Below are positions 47,518 to 61,243 of a DNA stretch of 64,000 bases, piece by piece. Source of the DNA: Molossus alvarezi (lineage: Eukaryota; Chordata; Mammalia; Chiroptera; Molossidae). Every line of letters begins with the position of its first letter. The first letter of the stretch is position 1. The stretch lies in the NCBI GenBank assembly GCA_037176705.1, contig CM073895.1, forward strand, positions 106,900,551-106,964,550, read 5' to 3'. The notes under the pieces are model-generated. The model was not told where the DNA came from. It searched no databases and was given only the letters and a program-made list of their open reading frames with translations. The translations under genes and the position numbers were made by a program.

Positions 47518-49476
47518 TGGAAATCTATACCCTATTCAGCTCTACACACATTCTTTAAAGTTGTGACCGAATGAATCAGTGTCATTCTTGGATCCATCAT
47601 CCATTTCTCTGTTTGGACCGATTTCCTCAAACAACATAAGGAGTAGATACCTGTTTTCTCCTGAGAATTCAAAGTAAACGCTTTCCATCATTGTGAAATG
47701 CTGGAATTGTACCTTGTTCATGAATGGAATCTCCCGAACCTGTCTTTCTAATTCCCTGTGACAAATTCAGCCTATTTCTTGATAATGGACAAGTACTAAA
47801 TCCCCTTATTCCAGCCATTAGAACAAAAAAGGGATCAATTTAAAAGAGGGACTGTCAGTCTTTGAACAATGGTCATGGATTCACTTGTTTCAAGACTATT
47901 TCCCCGAAGAACCTATGGGAACACACTGGCATAGTCAAAAGTGTTCATGACTGGTGTTCTTTCTGTGCAGAATAATAGAATAACATTCAGTTCAAGAGCA
48001 GAATGGAAACCTTAATAAGGATGCAGTGTCCAATGGACTGTTCAGTGGCTCCCTGTTCAAAGAACTGTGTTCCAATAGACAACCTTCTTCAAATAATATC
48101 CAAATATTGAGAAAAAGATTCTAGGGCTATACCCGCTTCACACGAAATGGAACCACCACTGTTGTTCAGTTTTTCAGATTACGTGTTCTTAGTACAGTTG
48201 TGGAAAGTATTGATTTAAGGAAATGTGGCTACCTGACTCTTGATAGGTCCTTAGATATACTTTTCACTCTAGTTTGATTGTAGGAGAGTGTATACAAACC
48301 AAACCTATTCCAAATGAACTGTGTTAGAACTCTTCACTTCAGTGGCACCAAAGTCACTTCCATAAAGCCTAGAGCGTGAGGATCCTCAAAGCATCTGTTG
48401 TTTTGGTTAAGTGTTTAAGAAATGTCCATTTGTAAAGGTGGAATCACACTTAAACTTCGCAGTGTAAGTTTCTTTCCCTTGTTCCAGACAAAGAGACACA
48501 AGTCTTGCTGGTGCAGTCTTGGATATACTGAACTATGGGCAAAACTCTGTGAGAGCCAGGGCCACATTCACACAGTGGCATGTTTTTCCCTGGGAAGTTA
48601 AGTACCTTTGCAGGGAAAGTGTGAACAAACATGTTCTAGTCAAACAACTGTTGGAATGAATGAATATTTAAATTTGGGTTAAGTGAATGCACAGATCTTG
48701 AGTAACATGAACACTTTAACGTACATACTTCTCGTTTTATAGGGAGATCCAGTCATATCATGGAAAGAACCACTAGGACAGAGCACACTTATGTGTAGAA
48801 TCAAAAGTTATCCCTTTTTGTGTTCTGTGTTGTTCATGGTTTCAAAGATTGGATCGTCTTGAAGCCCATTTTTGAAGGCGATACTTGGAAAAAGTTTGGT
48901 TTCTGCTGTAGCAGTTGGTTTCACATGATTCTTACTCAGAACAGTGAACCAACATATGGCCACGACTGAATCAATGGAAAGATTGATAACTACTGGTGTC
49001 ACGTATGTGCATACTTGAAGCAGTGAAACTGAACACATCTACAGTGATTTAGTTGAAGCATTGGTTGTCTCCATGCAAGGAGTAAATCCATGAATTGGAA
49101 GACACTGACAATAACAAGGGTTTTTCACATGAACATCTCTGTGAATGAGAACAAGAGGAGTGTTCTAGAGAAAATGCACTTGTGCAGTGGACCTGGGTAT
49201 CCATTTCAATTAAGTACAAACTAACTATGCCCGGTGTGCAGGGCATACTTTACATTGGAGTGTCAAACAGTGTTGTAAGTAAATGCAGGTGTCTACCTTC
49301 TTTCCTATGTGACCAGCAAAGTCAACCTGTACTAGTTGCTGAGGCAGCCTTTCCACATACTACCTTTTAGCCCTGCATATGTGTGTTTGCCTGGAAGTTT
49401 CTATGAGTCATCTTGATATCCAACAAAGGCTGGGCTGCAGAAATCAAACACATTGGTTAGGGCAATGTTCAGGTCA
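47518..49476 (+). repeat. Satellite unit 19, start of a probable 7-unit period
   Basis: 1,959 bp; box 48131-48147. State: long, T, GACAACC, class S, three G, gtgaacc with tatggccacg, tgtgtttg. By eye it differs from unit 26, which lies 13,726 bp further on, at only about six or seven sites. Confidence 0.97.
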
Positions 49477-51437
49477 TGGAAATCTATACCCTATTCAGTT
49501 CTACACACATTCTTTAAAGTTGTGACGGAATGAATCAGTGTCATTCTTGGATCCATCATACATTTCACTGTTTGTACCGATTTCCTCAAACAACATAAGG
49601 AGAAGATACCTGTTTTCTCCTGAGAATTCAAAGTAAACGCTTTCCATCATTGTGAAATGCTGGAATTGTACCTTGTTCATGAATGGAATCTCCCGAACCT
49701 ATCTTTCTAATTCCCTGTGACAAATTCAGCCTATTTCTTGATAACTGACAAGTACTTAATCCCCTTATTCCAGCCATTAGAACAAAAAAGGGATCAATTT
49801 AAAAGAGGGAGTGTCAGTCTTTGAACAATGGTCATGGATTCACTTGTTTCAAGACTATTTCCCCGAAGATCCTATGGGAATACACAGGCATAGTCAAAAG
49901 TGTTCATGACTGGTGTTCTTTCTGTGCAGAATAATAGAATAACATTCAATTCAAGAGCACAATGGAAACTTTAATACGGTTGCAGTGTCCAATGAACTTT
50001 TCAGTGGCTCCCTGTTCAAAGAACTGTGTTCCAATAGACAACCTTCTTCAAATAATATCCAAATATTGAGAAAAAGATTCTAGGGCTATACCCGCTTCAC
50101 ACGAAATGGAACCACCACTGTTGTACTGTTTTTCAGATTACGTGTTCTTAGTACAGTTGTGGAAAGTATTGATTTAAGGAAATGTGGCTACCTGACTCTT
50201 GATAGGTCCTTAGATATACTTTTCACTCTAGTTTGATTGTAGGAGAGTGTATACAAACCAAACCTATTCCAAATGAACTGTGTGAGAACTCTTCACTTCA
50301 GTGGCACCAAAGTCACTTCCATAAAGCCTAGAGCGTGAGGATCCTCAAAGCATCTGTTGTTTTGGTTAAGTGTTTAAGAAATGTCCATTTGTAAAGGTGG
50401 AATCACACTTAAACTTCGCAGTGTAAGTTTCTTTCCCTTGTTCCAGACAAAGAGACACAAGTCTTGCTGGTGCAGTCTTGGATATACTGAACTATGGGCA
50501 AAACTCTGTGAGAGCCAGGGCCACATTCACTCAGTGGCATGTTTCTCCCAGGGAAGTTAAGTACCTTTGCAGGGAAAGTGTGAACAAACATGTTCTAGTC
50601 AAACAACTGTTGGAATGAATGAATATTTCCATTTGGGTTAAGTGAATGCAGAGATCTTGAGTAACATGAACACTTTAACGTACATTCTTCTCGTTTTATA
50701 GGGACATCCAGTCATATCATGGAAAGAACAACTAGGACAGAGCACACTTATGTGTAGAATCAAAAGTTATCCCTTTTTGTGTTCTGTGTTGTTCGTGGTT
50801 TCAAAGATTGGATCGTCTTGAAGCCCATTTTTGAAGGCGATACTTGGAAAAAGTTTGGTTTCTGCTGTAGCAGTTGGTTTCACATGATTCTTACTCAGAA
50901 CAGTGAACCAACGTATGTCCAAGACTGAATCAATGGAAAGATTGATAACTACTGGTGTCACACATGTGCATTCTTGAAGCAGTGAAACTGAACACATCTA
51001 AAGTGATGTAGTTGAAACATTGGTTGTCTCCATGCAAGGAGTAAATCCATGAATTGGAAGACACTGACAATACCAAGGGTTTTTCACATTGAACATCTCT
51101 GTGAATGAGAACAGGAGGAGTGTTCTAGAGAAAATGCACTTGTGCAGTGGACCTGGGTATCCATTTCAATTACTTACACACAAACTATGCCCGGTGTGCA
51201 GGGCATACTTTACATTGGAGTGTCAAACAGTGTTGTAAGTAAATGCAGGTGTCTGCCTTCTTTCCTATGTGACCAGGAAAGTCAACCTGTACTAGTTGAT
51301 GAGGCAGCCTTTCCACATACTACCTTTTAGCCCTGCATATGTGTTGTTTGCCTGGGAGTGTCTATGAGTCATCTTGATATCCAACAAAGGCTGGGCTGCA
51401 GAAATCAAACACATTGGTTAGGGCAATGTTCAGGTCA
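49477..51437 (+). repeat. Satellite unit 20
   Basis: 1,961 bp; box 50090-50106. State: long, A, GACAACC, class S, three G, gtgaacc, tgttgtttg. It carries gttcgtgg near 50792, shared with units 22 and 24. Unit 27 is its counterpart in the next 7-unit period. Confidence 0.97.
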
Positions 51438-53398
51438 TGGAAATCTATACCCTATTCAGTTCTACACACATTCTTTAAAGTTGTGACCGAATGAATCAGT
51501 GTCATTCTTGGATCCATCATACATTTCACTGTTTGTACCGATTTCCTCAAACAACATAAGGAGTAGATACCTGTTTTCTCCTGAGAATTCAAAGTAAACG
51601 CTTTCCATCATTGTGAAATGCTGGAATTGTACCTTGTTCATGAATGGAATCTCCCGAACCTATCTTTCTAATTCCCTGTGACAAATTCAGCCTATTTCTT
51701 GATAACTGACAAGTACTCAATCCCCTTATTCCAGCCATTAGAACAAAAAAGGGATCAATTTAAAAGAGGGACTGTCAGTCTTTGAACAATGGTCATGGAT
51801 TCACTTGTTTCAAGACTATTTCCCCGAAGATCCTATGGGAATACACTGGCATAGTCAAAAGTGTTCATGACTGGTGTTCTTTCTGTGCAGAATAATAGAA
51901 TAACATTCAATTCAAGAGCACAATGGAAACTTTAATACGGTTGCAGTGTCCAATGAACTTTTCAGTGGCTCCCTGTTCAAAGAACTGTGTTCCAATAGAC
52001 AACCTTCTTCAAATAATATCCAAATATTGAGAAAAAGATTCTAGGGCTATACCCGCTTCACACGAAATGGAACCACCACTGTTGTACTGTTTTTCAGATT
52101 ACGTGTTCTTAGTACAGTTGTGGAAAGTATTGATTTAAGGAAATGTGGCTACCTGACTCTTGATAGGTCCTTAGATATACTTTTCACTCTAGTTTGATTG
52201 TAGGAGAGTGTATACAAACCAAACCTATTCCAAATGAACTGTGTGAGAACTCTTCACTTCAGTGGCACCAAAGTCACTTCCATAAAGCCTAGAGCGTGAG
52301 GATCCTCAAAGCATCTGTTGTTTTGGTTAAGTGTTTAAGAAATGTCCATTTGTAAAGGTGGAATCACACTTAAACTTCGCAGTGTAAGTTTCTTTCCCTT
52401 GTTGCAGACAAAGAGACACAAGTCTTTCTGGTGCTGTCTTGGATATACTGAACTATGGGCAAAACTCTGTGAGAGCCAGGGGCCACATTCACTCAGTGGC
52501 ATGTTTTTCCCTGGGAAGTTAAGTACCTTTGCAGGGAAAGTGTGAACAAACATGTTCTAGTCAAACAACTGTTGGAATGAATGAATATTTCCATTTGGGT
52601 TAAGTGAATGCACAGATCTTGAGTAACATGAACACTTCAACGTACATACTTCTCGTTTTATAGGGAGATCCAGTCATATCATGGAAAGAACCACTAGGAC
52701 AGAGCACACTTATGTGTAGAATCAAAAGTTATCCCTTTTTGTGTTCTGTGTTGTTCATGGTTTCAAAGATTGGATCGTCTTGAAGCCCATTTTTGAAGGC
52801 GATACTTGGAAAAAGTTTGGTTTCTGCTGTAGCAGTTGGTTTCACATGATTCTTACTCAGAACAGTTCACCAACGTATGTCCAAGACTGAATCAATGGAC
52901 AGATTGATAACTACTGGTGTCACACATGTGCATTCTTGAAGCAGTGAAACTGAACACATCTAAAGTGATGTAGTTGAAACATTGGTTGTCTCCATGCAAG
53001 GAGTAAATCCATGAATTGGAAGACACTGACAATACCAAGGGTTTTTCACATTGAACGTCTCTGTGAATGAGAACAAGAGGAGTGTTCTAGAGAAAATGCA
53101 CTTGTGCAGTGGACCTGGGTATCCATTTCAATTACGTACACACTAACTATGCCCGGTGTGCAGGGCATACTTTACATTGGAGTGTCAAACAGTGTTGTAA
53201 GTAAATGCAGGTGTCTACCTTCTTTCGTATGTGACCAGGAAAGTCAACCTGTACTAGTTGCTGAGGCAGCCTTTCCACATACTACCTTTTAGCCCTGCAT
53301 ATGTGTGTTTGCCTGGAAGTTTCTATGAGTCATCTTGATATCCAACAAAGGCTGGGCTGCAGAAATCAAACACATTGGTTAGGGCAATGTTCAGGTCA
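51438..53398 (+). repeat. Satellite unit 21
   Basis: 1,961 bp; box 52051-52067. State: long, T, GACAACC, class F with gttgcag, four G, ttcacc, tgtgtttg. Private acttcaacg near 52635. Confidence 0.97.
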
Positions 53399-55359
53399 TG
53401 GAAATCTATACCCTATTCAGTTCTACACACATTCTTTAAAGTTGTGACGGAATGAATCAGTGTCATTCTTGGATCCATCATACATTTCACTGTTTGTACC
53501 GATTTCCTCAAACAACATAAGGAGAAGATACCTGTTTTCTCCTGAGAATTCAAAGTAAACGCTTTCCATCATTGTGAAATGCTGGAATTGTACCTTGTTC
53601 ATGAATGGAATCTCCCGAACCTATCTTTCTAATTCCCTGTGACAAATTCAGCCTATTTCTTGATAACTGACAAGTACTTAATCCCCTTATTCCAGCCATT
53701 AGAACAAAAAAGGGATCAATTTAAAAGAGGGAGTGTCAGTCTTTGAACAATGGTCATGGATTCACTTGTTTCAAGACTATTTCCCCGAAGATCCTATGGG
53801 AATACACAGGCATAGTCAAAAGTGTTCATGACTGGTGTTCTTTCTGTGCAGAATAATAGAATAACATTCAGTTCAAGAGCACAATGGAAACTTTAATACG
53901 GTTGCAGTGTCCAATGAACTTTTCAGTGGCTCCCCGTTCAAAGAACTGTGTTCCAATAGACAACCTTCTTCAAATAATATCCAAATATTGAGAAAAAGAT
54001 TCTAGGGCTATACCCGCTTCACACGAAATGGAACCACCACTGTTGTACTGTTTTTCAGATTACGTGTTCTTAGTACAGTTGTGGAAAGTATTGATTTAAG
54101 GAAATGTGGCTACCTGACTCTTGATAGGTCCTTAGATATACTTTTCACTCTAGTTTGATTGTAGGAGAGTGTATACAAACCAAACCTATTCCAAATGAAC
54201 TGTGTGAGAACTCTTCACTTCAGTGGCACCAAAGTCACTTCCATAAAGCCTAGAGCGTGAGGATCCTCAAAGCATCTGTTGTTTTGGTTAAGTGTTTAAG
54301 AAATGTCCATTTGTAAAGGTGGAATCACACTTAAACTTCGCAGTGTAAGTTTCTTTCCCTTGTTCCAGACAAAGAGACACAAGTCTTGCTGGTGCAGTCT
54401 TGGATATACTGAACTATGGGCAAAACTCTGTGAGAGCCAGGGCCACATTCACTCAGTGGCATGTTTCTCCCAGGGAAGTTAAGTACCTTTGCAGGGAAAG
54501 TGTGAACAAACATGTTCTAGTCAAACAACTGTTGGAATGAATGAATATTTCCATTTGGGTTAAGGGAATGCAGAGATCTTGAGTAACATGAACACTTTAA
54601 CGTACATTCTTCTCGTTTTATAGGGAGATCCAGTCATATCATGGAAAGAACAACTAGGACAGAGCACACTTATGTGTAGAATCAAAAGTTATCCCTTTTT
54701 GTGTTCTGTGTTGTTCGTGGTTTCAAAGATTGGATCGTCTTGAAGCCCATTTTTGAAGGCGATACTTGGAAAAAGTTTGGTTTCTGCTGTAGCAGTTGGT
54801 TTCACATGATTCTTACTCAGAACAGTTCACCAACGTATGTCCAAGACTGAATCAATGGACAGATTGATAACTACTGGTGTCACACATGTGCATTCTTGAA
54901 GCAGTGAAACTGAACACATCTAAAGTGATGTAGTTGAAACATTGGTTGTCTCCATGCAAGGAGTAAATCCATGAATTGGAAGACACTGACAATACCAAGG
55001 GTTTTTCACATTGAACATCTCTGTGAATGAGAACAGGAGGAGTGTTCTAGAGAAAATGCACTTGTGCAGTGGACCTGGGTATCCATTTCAATTACTTACA
55101 CACTAACTATGCCCGGTGTGCAGGGCATACTTTACATTGGAGTGTCAAACAGTGTTGTAAGTAAATGCAGGTGTCTGCCTTCTTTCCTATGTGACCAGGA
55201 AAGTGAACCTGTACTAGTTGATGAGGCATCCTTTCCACATACTACCTTTTAGCCCTGCATATGTGTTGTTTGCCTGGGAGTGTCTATGAGTCATCTTGAT
55301 ATCCAACAAAGGCTGGGCTGCAGAAATCAAACACATTGGTTAGGGCAATGTTCAGGTCA
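53399..55359 (+). repeat. Satellite unit 22 (first half of dimer 53399-57320)
   Basis: 1,961 bp; box 54012-54028. State: long, A, class S, three G, ttcacc, tgttgtttg. It shares ttaagggaatg near 54560 and gaggcatcc near 55223 only with unit 24. Confidence 0.97.
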
Positions 55360-57320
55360 TGGAAATCTATACCCTATTCAGTTCTACACACATTCTTTAA
55401 AGTTGTGACCGAATGAATCAGTGTCATTCTTGGATCCATCATACATTTCACTGTTTGTACCGATTTCCTCAAACAACATAAGGAGTAGATACCTGTTTTC
55501 TCCTGAGAATTCAAAGTAAACGCTTTCCATCATTGTGAAATGCTGGAATTGTACCTTGTTCATGAATGGAATCTCCCGAACCTATCTTTCTAATTCCCTG
55601 TGACAAATTCAGCCTATTTCTTGATAACTGACAAGTACTCAATCCCCTTATTCCAGCCATTAGAACAAAAAAGGGATCAATTTAAAAGAGGGACTGTCAG
55701 TCTTTGAACAATGGTCATGGATTCACTTGTTTCAAGACTATTTCCCCGAAGATCCTATGGGAATACACTGGCATAGTCAAAAGTGTTCATGACTGGTGTT
55801 CTTTCTGTGCAGAATAATAGAATAACATTCAATTCAAGAGCACAATGGAAACTTTAATACGGTTGCAGTGTCCAATGAACTTTTCAGTGGCTCCCTGTTC
55901 AAAGAACTGTGTTCCAATAGACAACCTTCTTCAAATAATATCCAAATATTGAGAAAAAGATTCTAGGGCTATACCCGCTTCACACGAAATGGAACCACCA
56001 CTGTTGTACTGTTTTTCAGATTACGTGTTCTTAGTACAGTTGTGGAAAGTATTGATTTAAGGAAATGTGGCTACCTGACTCTTGATAGGTCCTTAGATAT
56101 ACTTTTCACTCTAGTTTGATTGTAGGAGAGTGTATACAAACCAAACCTATTCCAAATGAACTGTGTGAGAACTCTTCACTTCAGTGGCACCAAAGTCACT
56201 TCCATAAAGCCTAGAGCGTGAGGATCCTCAAAGCATCTGTTGTTTTGGTTAAGTGTTTAAGAAATGTCCATTTGTAAAGGTGGAATCACACTTAAACTTC
56301 GCAGTGTAAGTTTCTTTCCCTTGTTGCAGACAAAGAGACACAAGTCTTTCTGGTGCTGTCTTGGATATACTGAACTATGGGCAAAACTCTGTGAGAGCCA
56401 GGGGCCACATTCACTCAGTGGCATGTTTTTCCCTGGGAAGTTAAGTACCTTTGCAGGGAAAGTGTGAACAAACATGTTCTAGTCAAACAACTGTTGGAAT
56501 GAATGAATATTTCCATTTGGGTTAAGTGAATGCACAGATCTTGAGTAACATGAACACTTTAACGTACATACTTCTCGTTTTATAGGGAGATCCAGTCATA
56601 TCATGGAAAGAACCACTAGGACAGAGCACACTTATGTGTAGAATCAAAAGTTATCCCTTTTTGTGTTCTGTGTTGTTCATGGTTTCAAAGATTGGATCGT
56701 CTTGAAGCCCATTTTTGAAGGCGATACTTGGAAAAAGTTTGGTTTCTGCTGTAGCAGTTGGTTTCACATGATTCTTACTCAGAACAGTTCACCAACGTAT
56801 GTCCAAGACTGAATCAATGGACAGATTGATAACTACTGGTGTCACACATGTGCATTCTTGAAGCAGTGAAACTGAACACATCTAAAGTGATGTAGTTGAA
56901 ACATTGGTTGTCTCCATGCAAGGAGTAAATCCATGAATTGGAAGACACTGACAATACCAAGGGTTTTTCACATTGAACGTCTCTGTGAATGAGAACAAGA
57001 GGAGTGTTCTAGAGAAAATGCACTTGTGCAGTGGACCTGGGTATCCATTTCAATTACGTACACACTAACTATGCCCGGTGTGCAGGGCATACTTTACATT
57101 GGAGTGTCAAACAGTGTTGTAAGTAAATGCAGGTGTCTACCTTCTTTCGTATGTGACCAGGAAAGTCAACCTGTACTAGTTGCTGAGGCAGCCTTTCCAC
57201 ATACTACCTTTTAGCCCTGCATATGTGTGTTTGCCTGGAAGTTTCTATGAGTCATCTTGATATCCAACAAAGGCTGGGCTGCAGAAATCAAACACATTGG
57301 TTAGGGCAATGTTCAGGTCA
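55360..57320 (+). repeat. Satellite unit 23 (second half of dimer)
   Basis: 1,961 bp; box 55973-55989. State: long, T, class F with gttgcag, four G, ttcacc, tgtgtttg. It nearly equals unit 21 and most of unit 25. Confidence 0.97.
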
Positions 57321-59281
57321 TGGAAATCTATACCCTATTCAGTTCTACACACATTCTTTAAAGTTGTGACGGAATGAATCAGTGTCATTCTTGGATCCAT
57401 CATACATTTCACTGTTTGTACCGATTTCCTCAAACAACATAAGGAGAAGATACCTGTATTCTCCTGAGAATTCAAAGTAAACGCTTTCCATCATTGTGAA
57501 ATGCTGGAATTGTACCTTGTTCATGAATGGAATCTCCCGAACCTATCTTTCTAATTCCCTGTGACTAATTCAGCCTATTTCTTGATAACTGACAAGTACT
57601 TAATCCCCTTATTCCAGCAATTAGAACAAAAAAGGGATCAATTTAAAAGAGGGAGTGTCAGTCTTTGAACAATGGTCATGGATTCACTTGTTTCAAGACT
57701 ATTTCCCCGAAGATCCTATGGGAATACACAGGCATAGTCAAAAGTGTTCATGACTGGTGTTCTTTCTGTGCAGAATAATAGAATAACATTCAGTTCAAGA
57801 GCACAATGGAAACTTTAATACGGTTGCAGTGTCCAATGAACTTTTCAGTGGCTCCCCGTTCAAAGAACTGTGTTCCAATAGACAACCTTCTTCAAATAAT
57901 ATCCAAATATTGAGAAAAAGATTCTAGGGCTATACCCGCTTCACACGAAATGGAACCACCACTGTTGTACTGTTTTTCAGATTACGTGTTCTTAGTACAG
58001 TTGTGGAAAGTATTGATTTAAGGAAATGTGGCTACCTGACTCTTGATAGGTCCTTAGATATACTTTTCACTCTAGTTTGATTGTAGGAGAGTGTATACAA
58101 ACCAAACCTATTCCAAATGAACTGTGTGAGAACTCTTCACTTCAGTGGCACCAAAGTCACTTCCATAAAGCCTAGAGCGTGAGGATCCTCAAAGCATCTG
58201 TTGTTTTGGTTAAGTGTTTAAGAAATGTCCATTTGTAAAGGTGGAATCACACTTAAACTTCGCAGTGTAAGTTTCTTTCCCTTGTTCCAGACAAAGAGAC
58301 ACAAGTCTTGCTGGTGCAGTCTTGGATATACTGAACTATGGGCAAAACTCTGTGAGAGCCAGGGCCACATTCACTCAGTGGCATGTTTCTCCCAGGGAAG
58401 TTAAGTACCTTTGCAGGGAAAGTGTGAACAAACATGTTCTAGTCAAACAACTGTTGGAATGAATGAATATTTCCATTTGGGTTAAGGGAATGCAGAGATC
58501 TTGAGTAACATGAACACTTTAACGTACATTCTTCTCGTTTTATAGGGAGATCCAGTCATATCATGGAAAGAACAACTAGGACAGAGCACACTTATGTGTA
58601 GAATCAAAAGTTATCCCTTTTTGTGTTCTGTGTTGTTCGTGGTTTCAAAGATTGGATCGTCTTGAAGCCCATTTTTGAAGGCGATACTTGGAAAAAGTTT
58701 GGTTTCTGCTGTAGCAGTTGGTTTCACATGATTCTTACTCAGAACAGTTCACCAACGTATGTCCAAGACTGAATCAATGGACAGATTGATAACTACTGGT
58801 GTCACACATGTGCATTCTTGAAGCAGTGAAACTGAACACATCTAAAGTGATGTAGTTGAAACATTGGTTGTCTCCATGCAAGGAGTAAATCCATGAATTG
58901 GAAGACACTGACAATACCAAGGGTTTTTCACATTGAACATCTCTGTGAATGAGAACAGGAGGAGTGTTCTAGAGAAAATGCACTTGTGCAGTGGACCTGG
59001 GTATCCATTTCAATTACTTACACACTAACTATGCCCGGTGTGCAGGGCATACTTTACATTGGAGTGTCAAACAGTGTTGTAAGTAAATGCAGGTGTCTGC
59101 CTTCTTTCCTATGTGACCAGGAAAGTGAACCTGTACTAGTTGATGAGGCATCCTTTCCACATACTACCTTTTAGCCCTGCATATGTGTTGTTTGCCTGGG
59201 AGTGTCTATGAGTCATCTTGATATCCAACAAAGGCTGGGCTGCAGAAATCAAACACATTGGTTAGGGCAATGTTCAGGTCA
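57321..59281 (+). repeat. Satellite unit 24 (copy of unit 22)
   Basis: 1,961 bp; box 57934-57950. It nearly equals unit 22, with private changes near 57458 (ctgtattc), 57565 (gactaattc) and 57618 (cagcaatt). The dimer offset is 3,922 bp. Confidence 0.97.
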
Positions 59282-61243
59282 TGGAAATCTATACCCTATT
59301 CAGTTCTACACACATTCTTTAAAGTTGTGACCGAATGAATCAGTGTCATTCTTGGATCCATCATACATTTCACTGTTTGTACCGATTTCCTCAAACAACA
59401 TAAGGAGTAGATACCTGTTTTCTCCTGAGAATTCAAAGTAAACGCTTTCCATCATTGTGAAATGCTGGAATTGTACCTTGTTCATGAATGGAATCTCCCG
59501 AACCTATCTTTCTAATTCCCTGTGACAAATTCAGCCTATTTCTTGATAACTGACAAGTACTCAATCCCCTTATTCCAGCCATTAGAACAAAAAAGGGATC
59601 AATTTAAAAGAGGGACTGTCAGTCTTTGAACAATGGTCATGGATTCACTTGTTTCAAGACTATTTCCCCGAAGATCCTATGGGAATACACTGGCATAGTC
59701 AAAAGTGTTCATGACTGGTGTTCTTTCTGTGCAGAATAATAGAATAACATTCAATTCAAGAGCACAATGGAAACTTTAATACGGTTGCAGTGTCCAATGA
59801 ACTTTTCAGTGGCTCCCTGTTCAAAGAACTGTGTTCCAATAGACAACCTTCTTCAAATAATATCCAAATATTGAGAAAAAGATTCTAGGGCTATACCCGC
59901 TTCACACGAAATGGAACCACCACTGTTGTACTGTTTTTCAGATTACGTGTTCTTAGTACAGTTGTGGAAAGTATTGATTTAAGGAAATGTGGCTACCTGA
60001 CTCTTGATAGGTCCTTAGATATACTTTTCACTCTAGTTTGATTGTAGGAGAGTGTATACAAACCAAACCTATTCCAAATGAACTGTGTGAGAACTCTTCA
60101 CTTCAGTGGCACCAAAGTCACTTCCATAAAGCCTAGAGCGTGAGGATCCTCAAAGCATCTGTTGTTTTGGTTAAGTGTTTAAGAAATGTCCATTTGTAAA
60201 GGTGGAATCACACTTAAACTTCGCAGTGTAAGTTTCTTTCCCTTGTTGCAGACAAAGAGACACAAGTCTTTCTGGTGCTGTCTTGGATATACTGAACTAT
60301 GGGCAAAACTCTGTGAGAGCCAGGGGCCACATTCACTCAGTGGCATGTTTTTCCCTGGGAAGTTAAGTACCTTTGCAGGGAAAGTGTGAACAAACATGTT
60401 CTAGTCAAACAACTGTTGGAATGAATGAATATTTCCATTTGGGTTAAGTGAATGCACAGATCTTGAGTAACATGAACACTTTAACGTACATACTTCTCGT
60501 TTTATAGGGAGATCCAGTCATATCATGGAAAGAACCACTAGGACAGAGCACACTTATGTGTAGAATCAAAAGTTATCCCTTTTTGTGTTCTGTGTTGTTC
60601 ATGGTTTCAAAGATTGGATCGTCTTGAAGCCCATTTTTGAAGGCGATACTTGGAAAAAGTTTGGTTTCTGCTGTAGCAGTTGGTTTCACATGATTCTTAC
60701 TCAGAACAGTTCACCAACGTATGTCCAAGACTGAATCAATGGACAGATTGATAACTACTGGTGTCACACATGTGCATTCTTGAAGCAGTGAAACTGAACA
60801 CATCTAAAGTGATGTAGTTGAAACATTGGTTGTCTCCATGCAAGGAGTAAATCCATGAATTGGAAGACACTGACAATACCAAGGGTTTTTCACATTGAAC
60901 GTCTCTGTGAATGAGAACAAGAGGAGTGTTCTAGAGAAAATGCACTTGTGCAGTGGACCTGGGTATCCATTTCAATTACGTACACACTAACTATGCCCGG
61001 TGTGCAGGGCATACTTTACATTGGAGTGTCAAACAGTGTTGTAAGTAAATGCAGGTGTCTGCCTTCTTTCGTATGTGACCAGGAATGTCAACCTGTACTA
61101 GTTGATGAGGCAGCCTTTCAACATACTACCTTTTAGCCCTGCATATGTGTTGTTTGCCTGGAAGTGTCTATGAGTCATCTTGATATCCAACAAAGGCTGG
61201 GTTGCAGAAATCAAACACATTGGTTAGCGCAGTGTTCAGGTCA
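59282..61243 (+). repeat. Satellite unit 25 (copy of unit 23 with a switched end)
   Basis: 1,962 bp; box 59895-59911. It nearly equals unit 23 until about 61050. Its end then switches to the unit 18 type (ctttcaacat, tgttgtttg, ttagcgcagtg), which closes the probable 7-unit period. Private aatgtcaacc near 61084. Confidence 0.97.

Larger units (their letters stand above)
47518..61243 (+). repeat. Probable 7-unit higher-order repeat, one full copy (13,726 bp)
   Basis: Unit 26 matches unit 19 and unit 27 matches unit 20, at offsets of 13,726 and 13,727 bp, including rare variants seen in few other units. This implies a period of units 19-25. Only about 1.4 periods are visible, so it may be a local duplication and not a long regular array. 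Confidence 0.6.
53399..61243 (+). repeat. Two tandem copies of a 3,922-bp satellite dimer
   Basis: Units 22+23 (53399-57320) and 24+25 (57321-61243) share private variants: ttaagggaatg in the first member and gaggcatcc near its end, gttgcag in the second. By eye they differ at only a few sites until about 61050, where the second copy switches to another end type. Units 20+21 (49477-53398) are a slightly more diverged third copy. Confidence 0.85.
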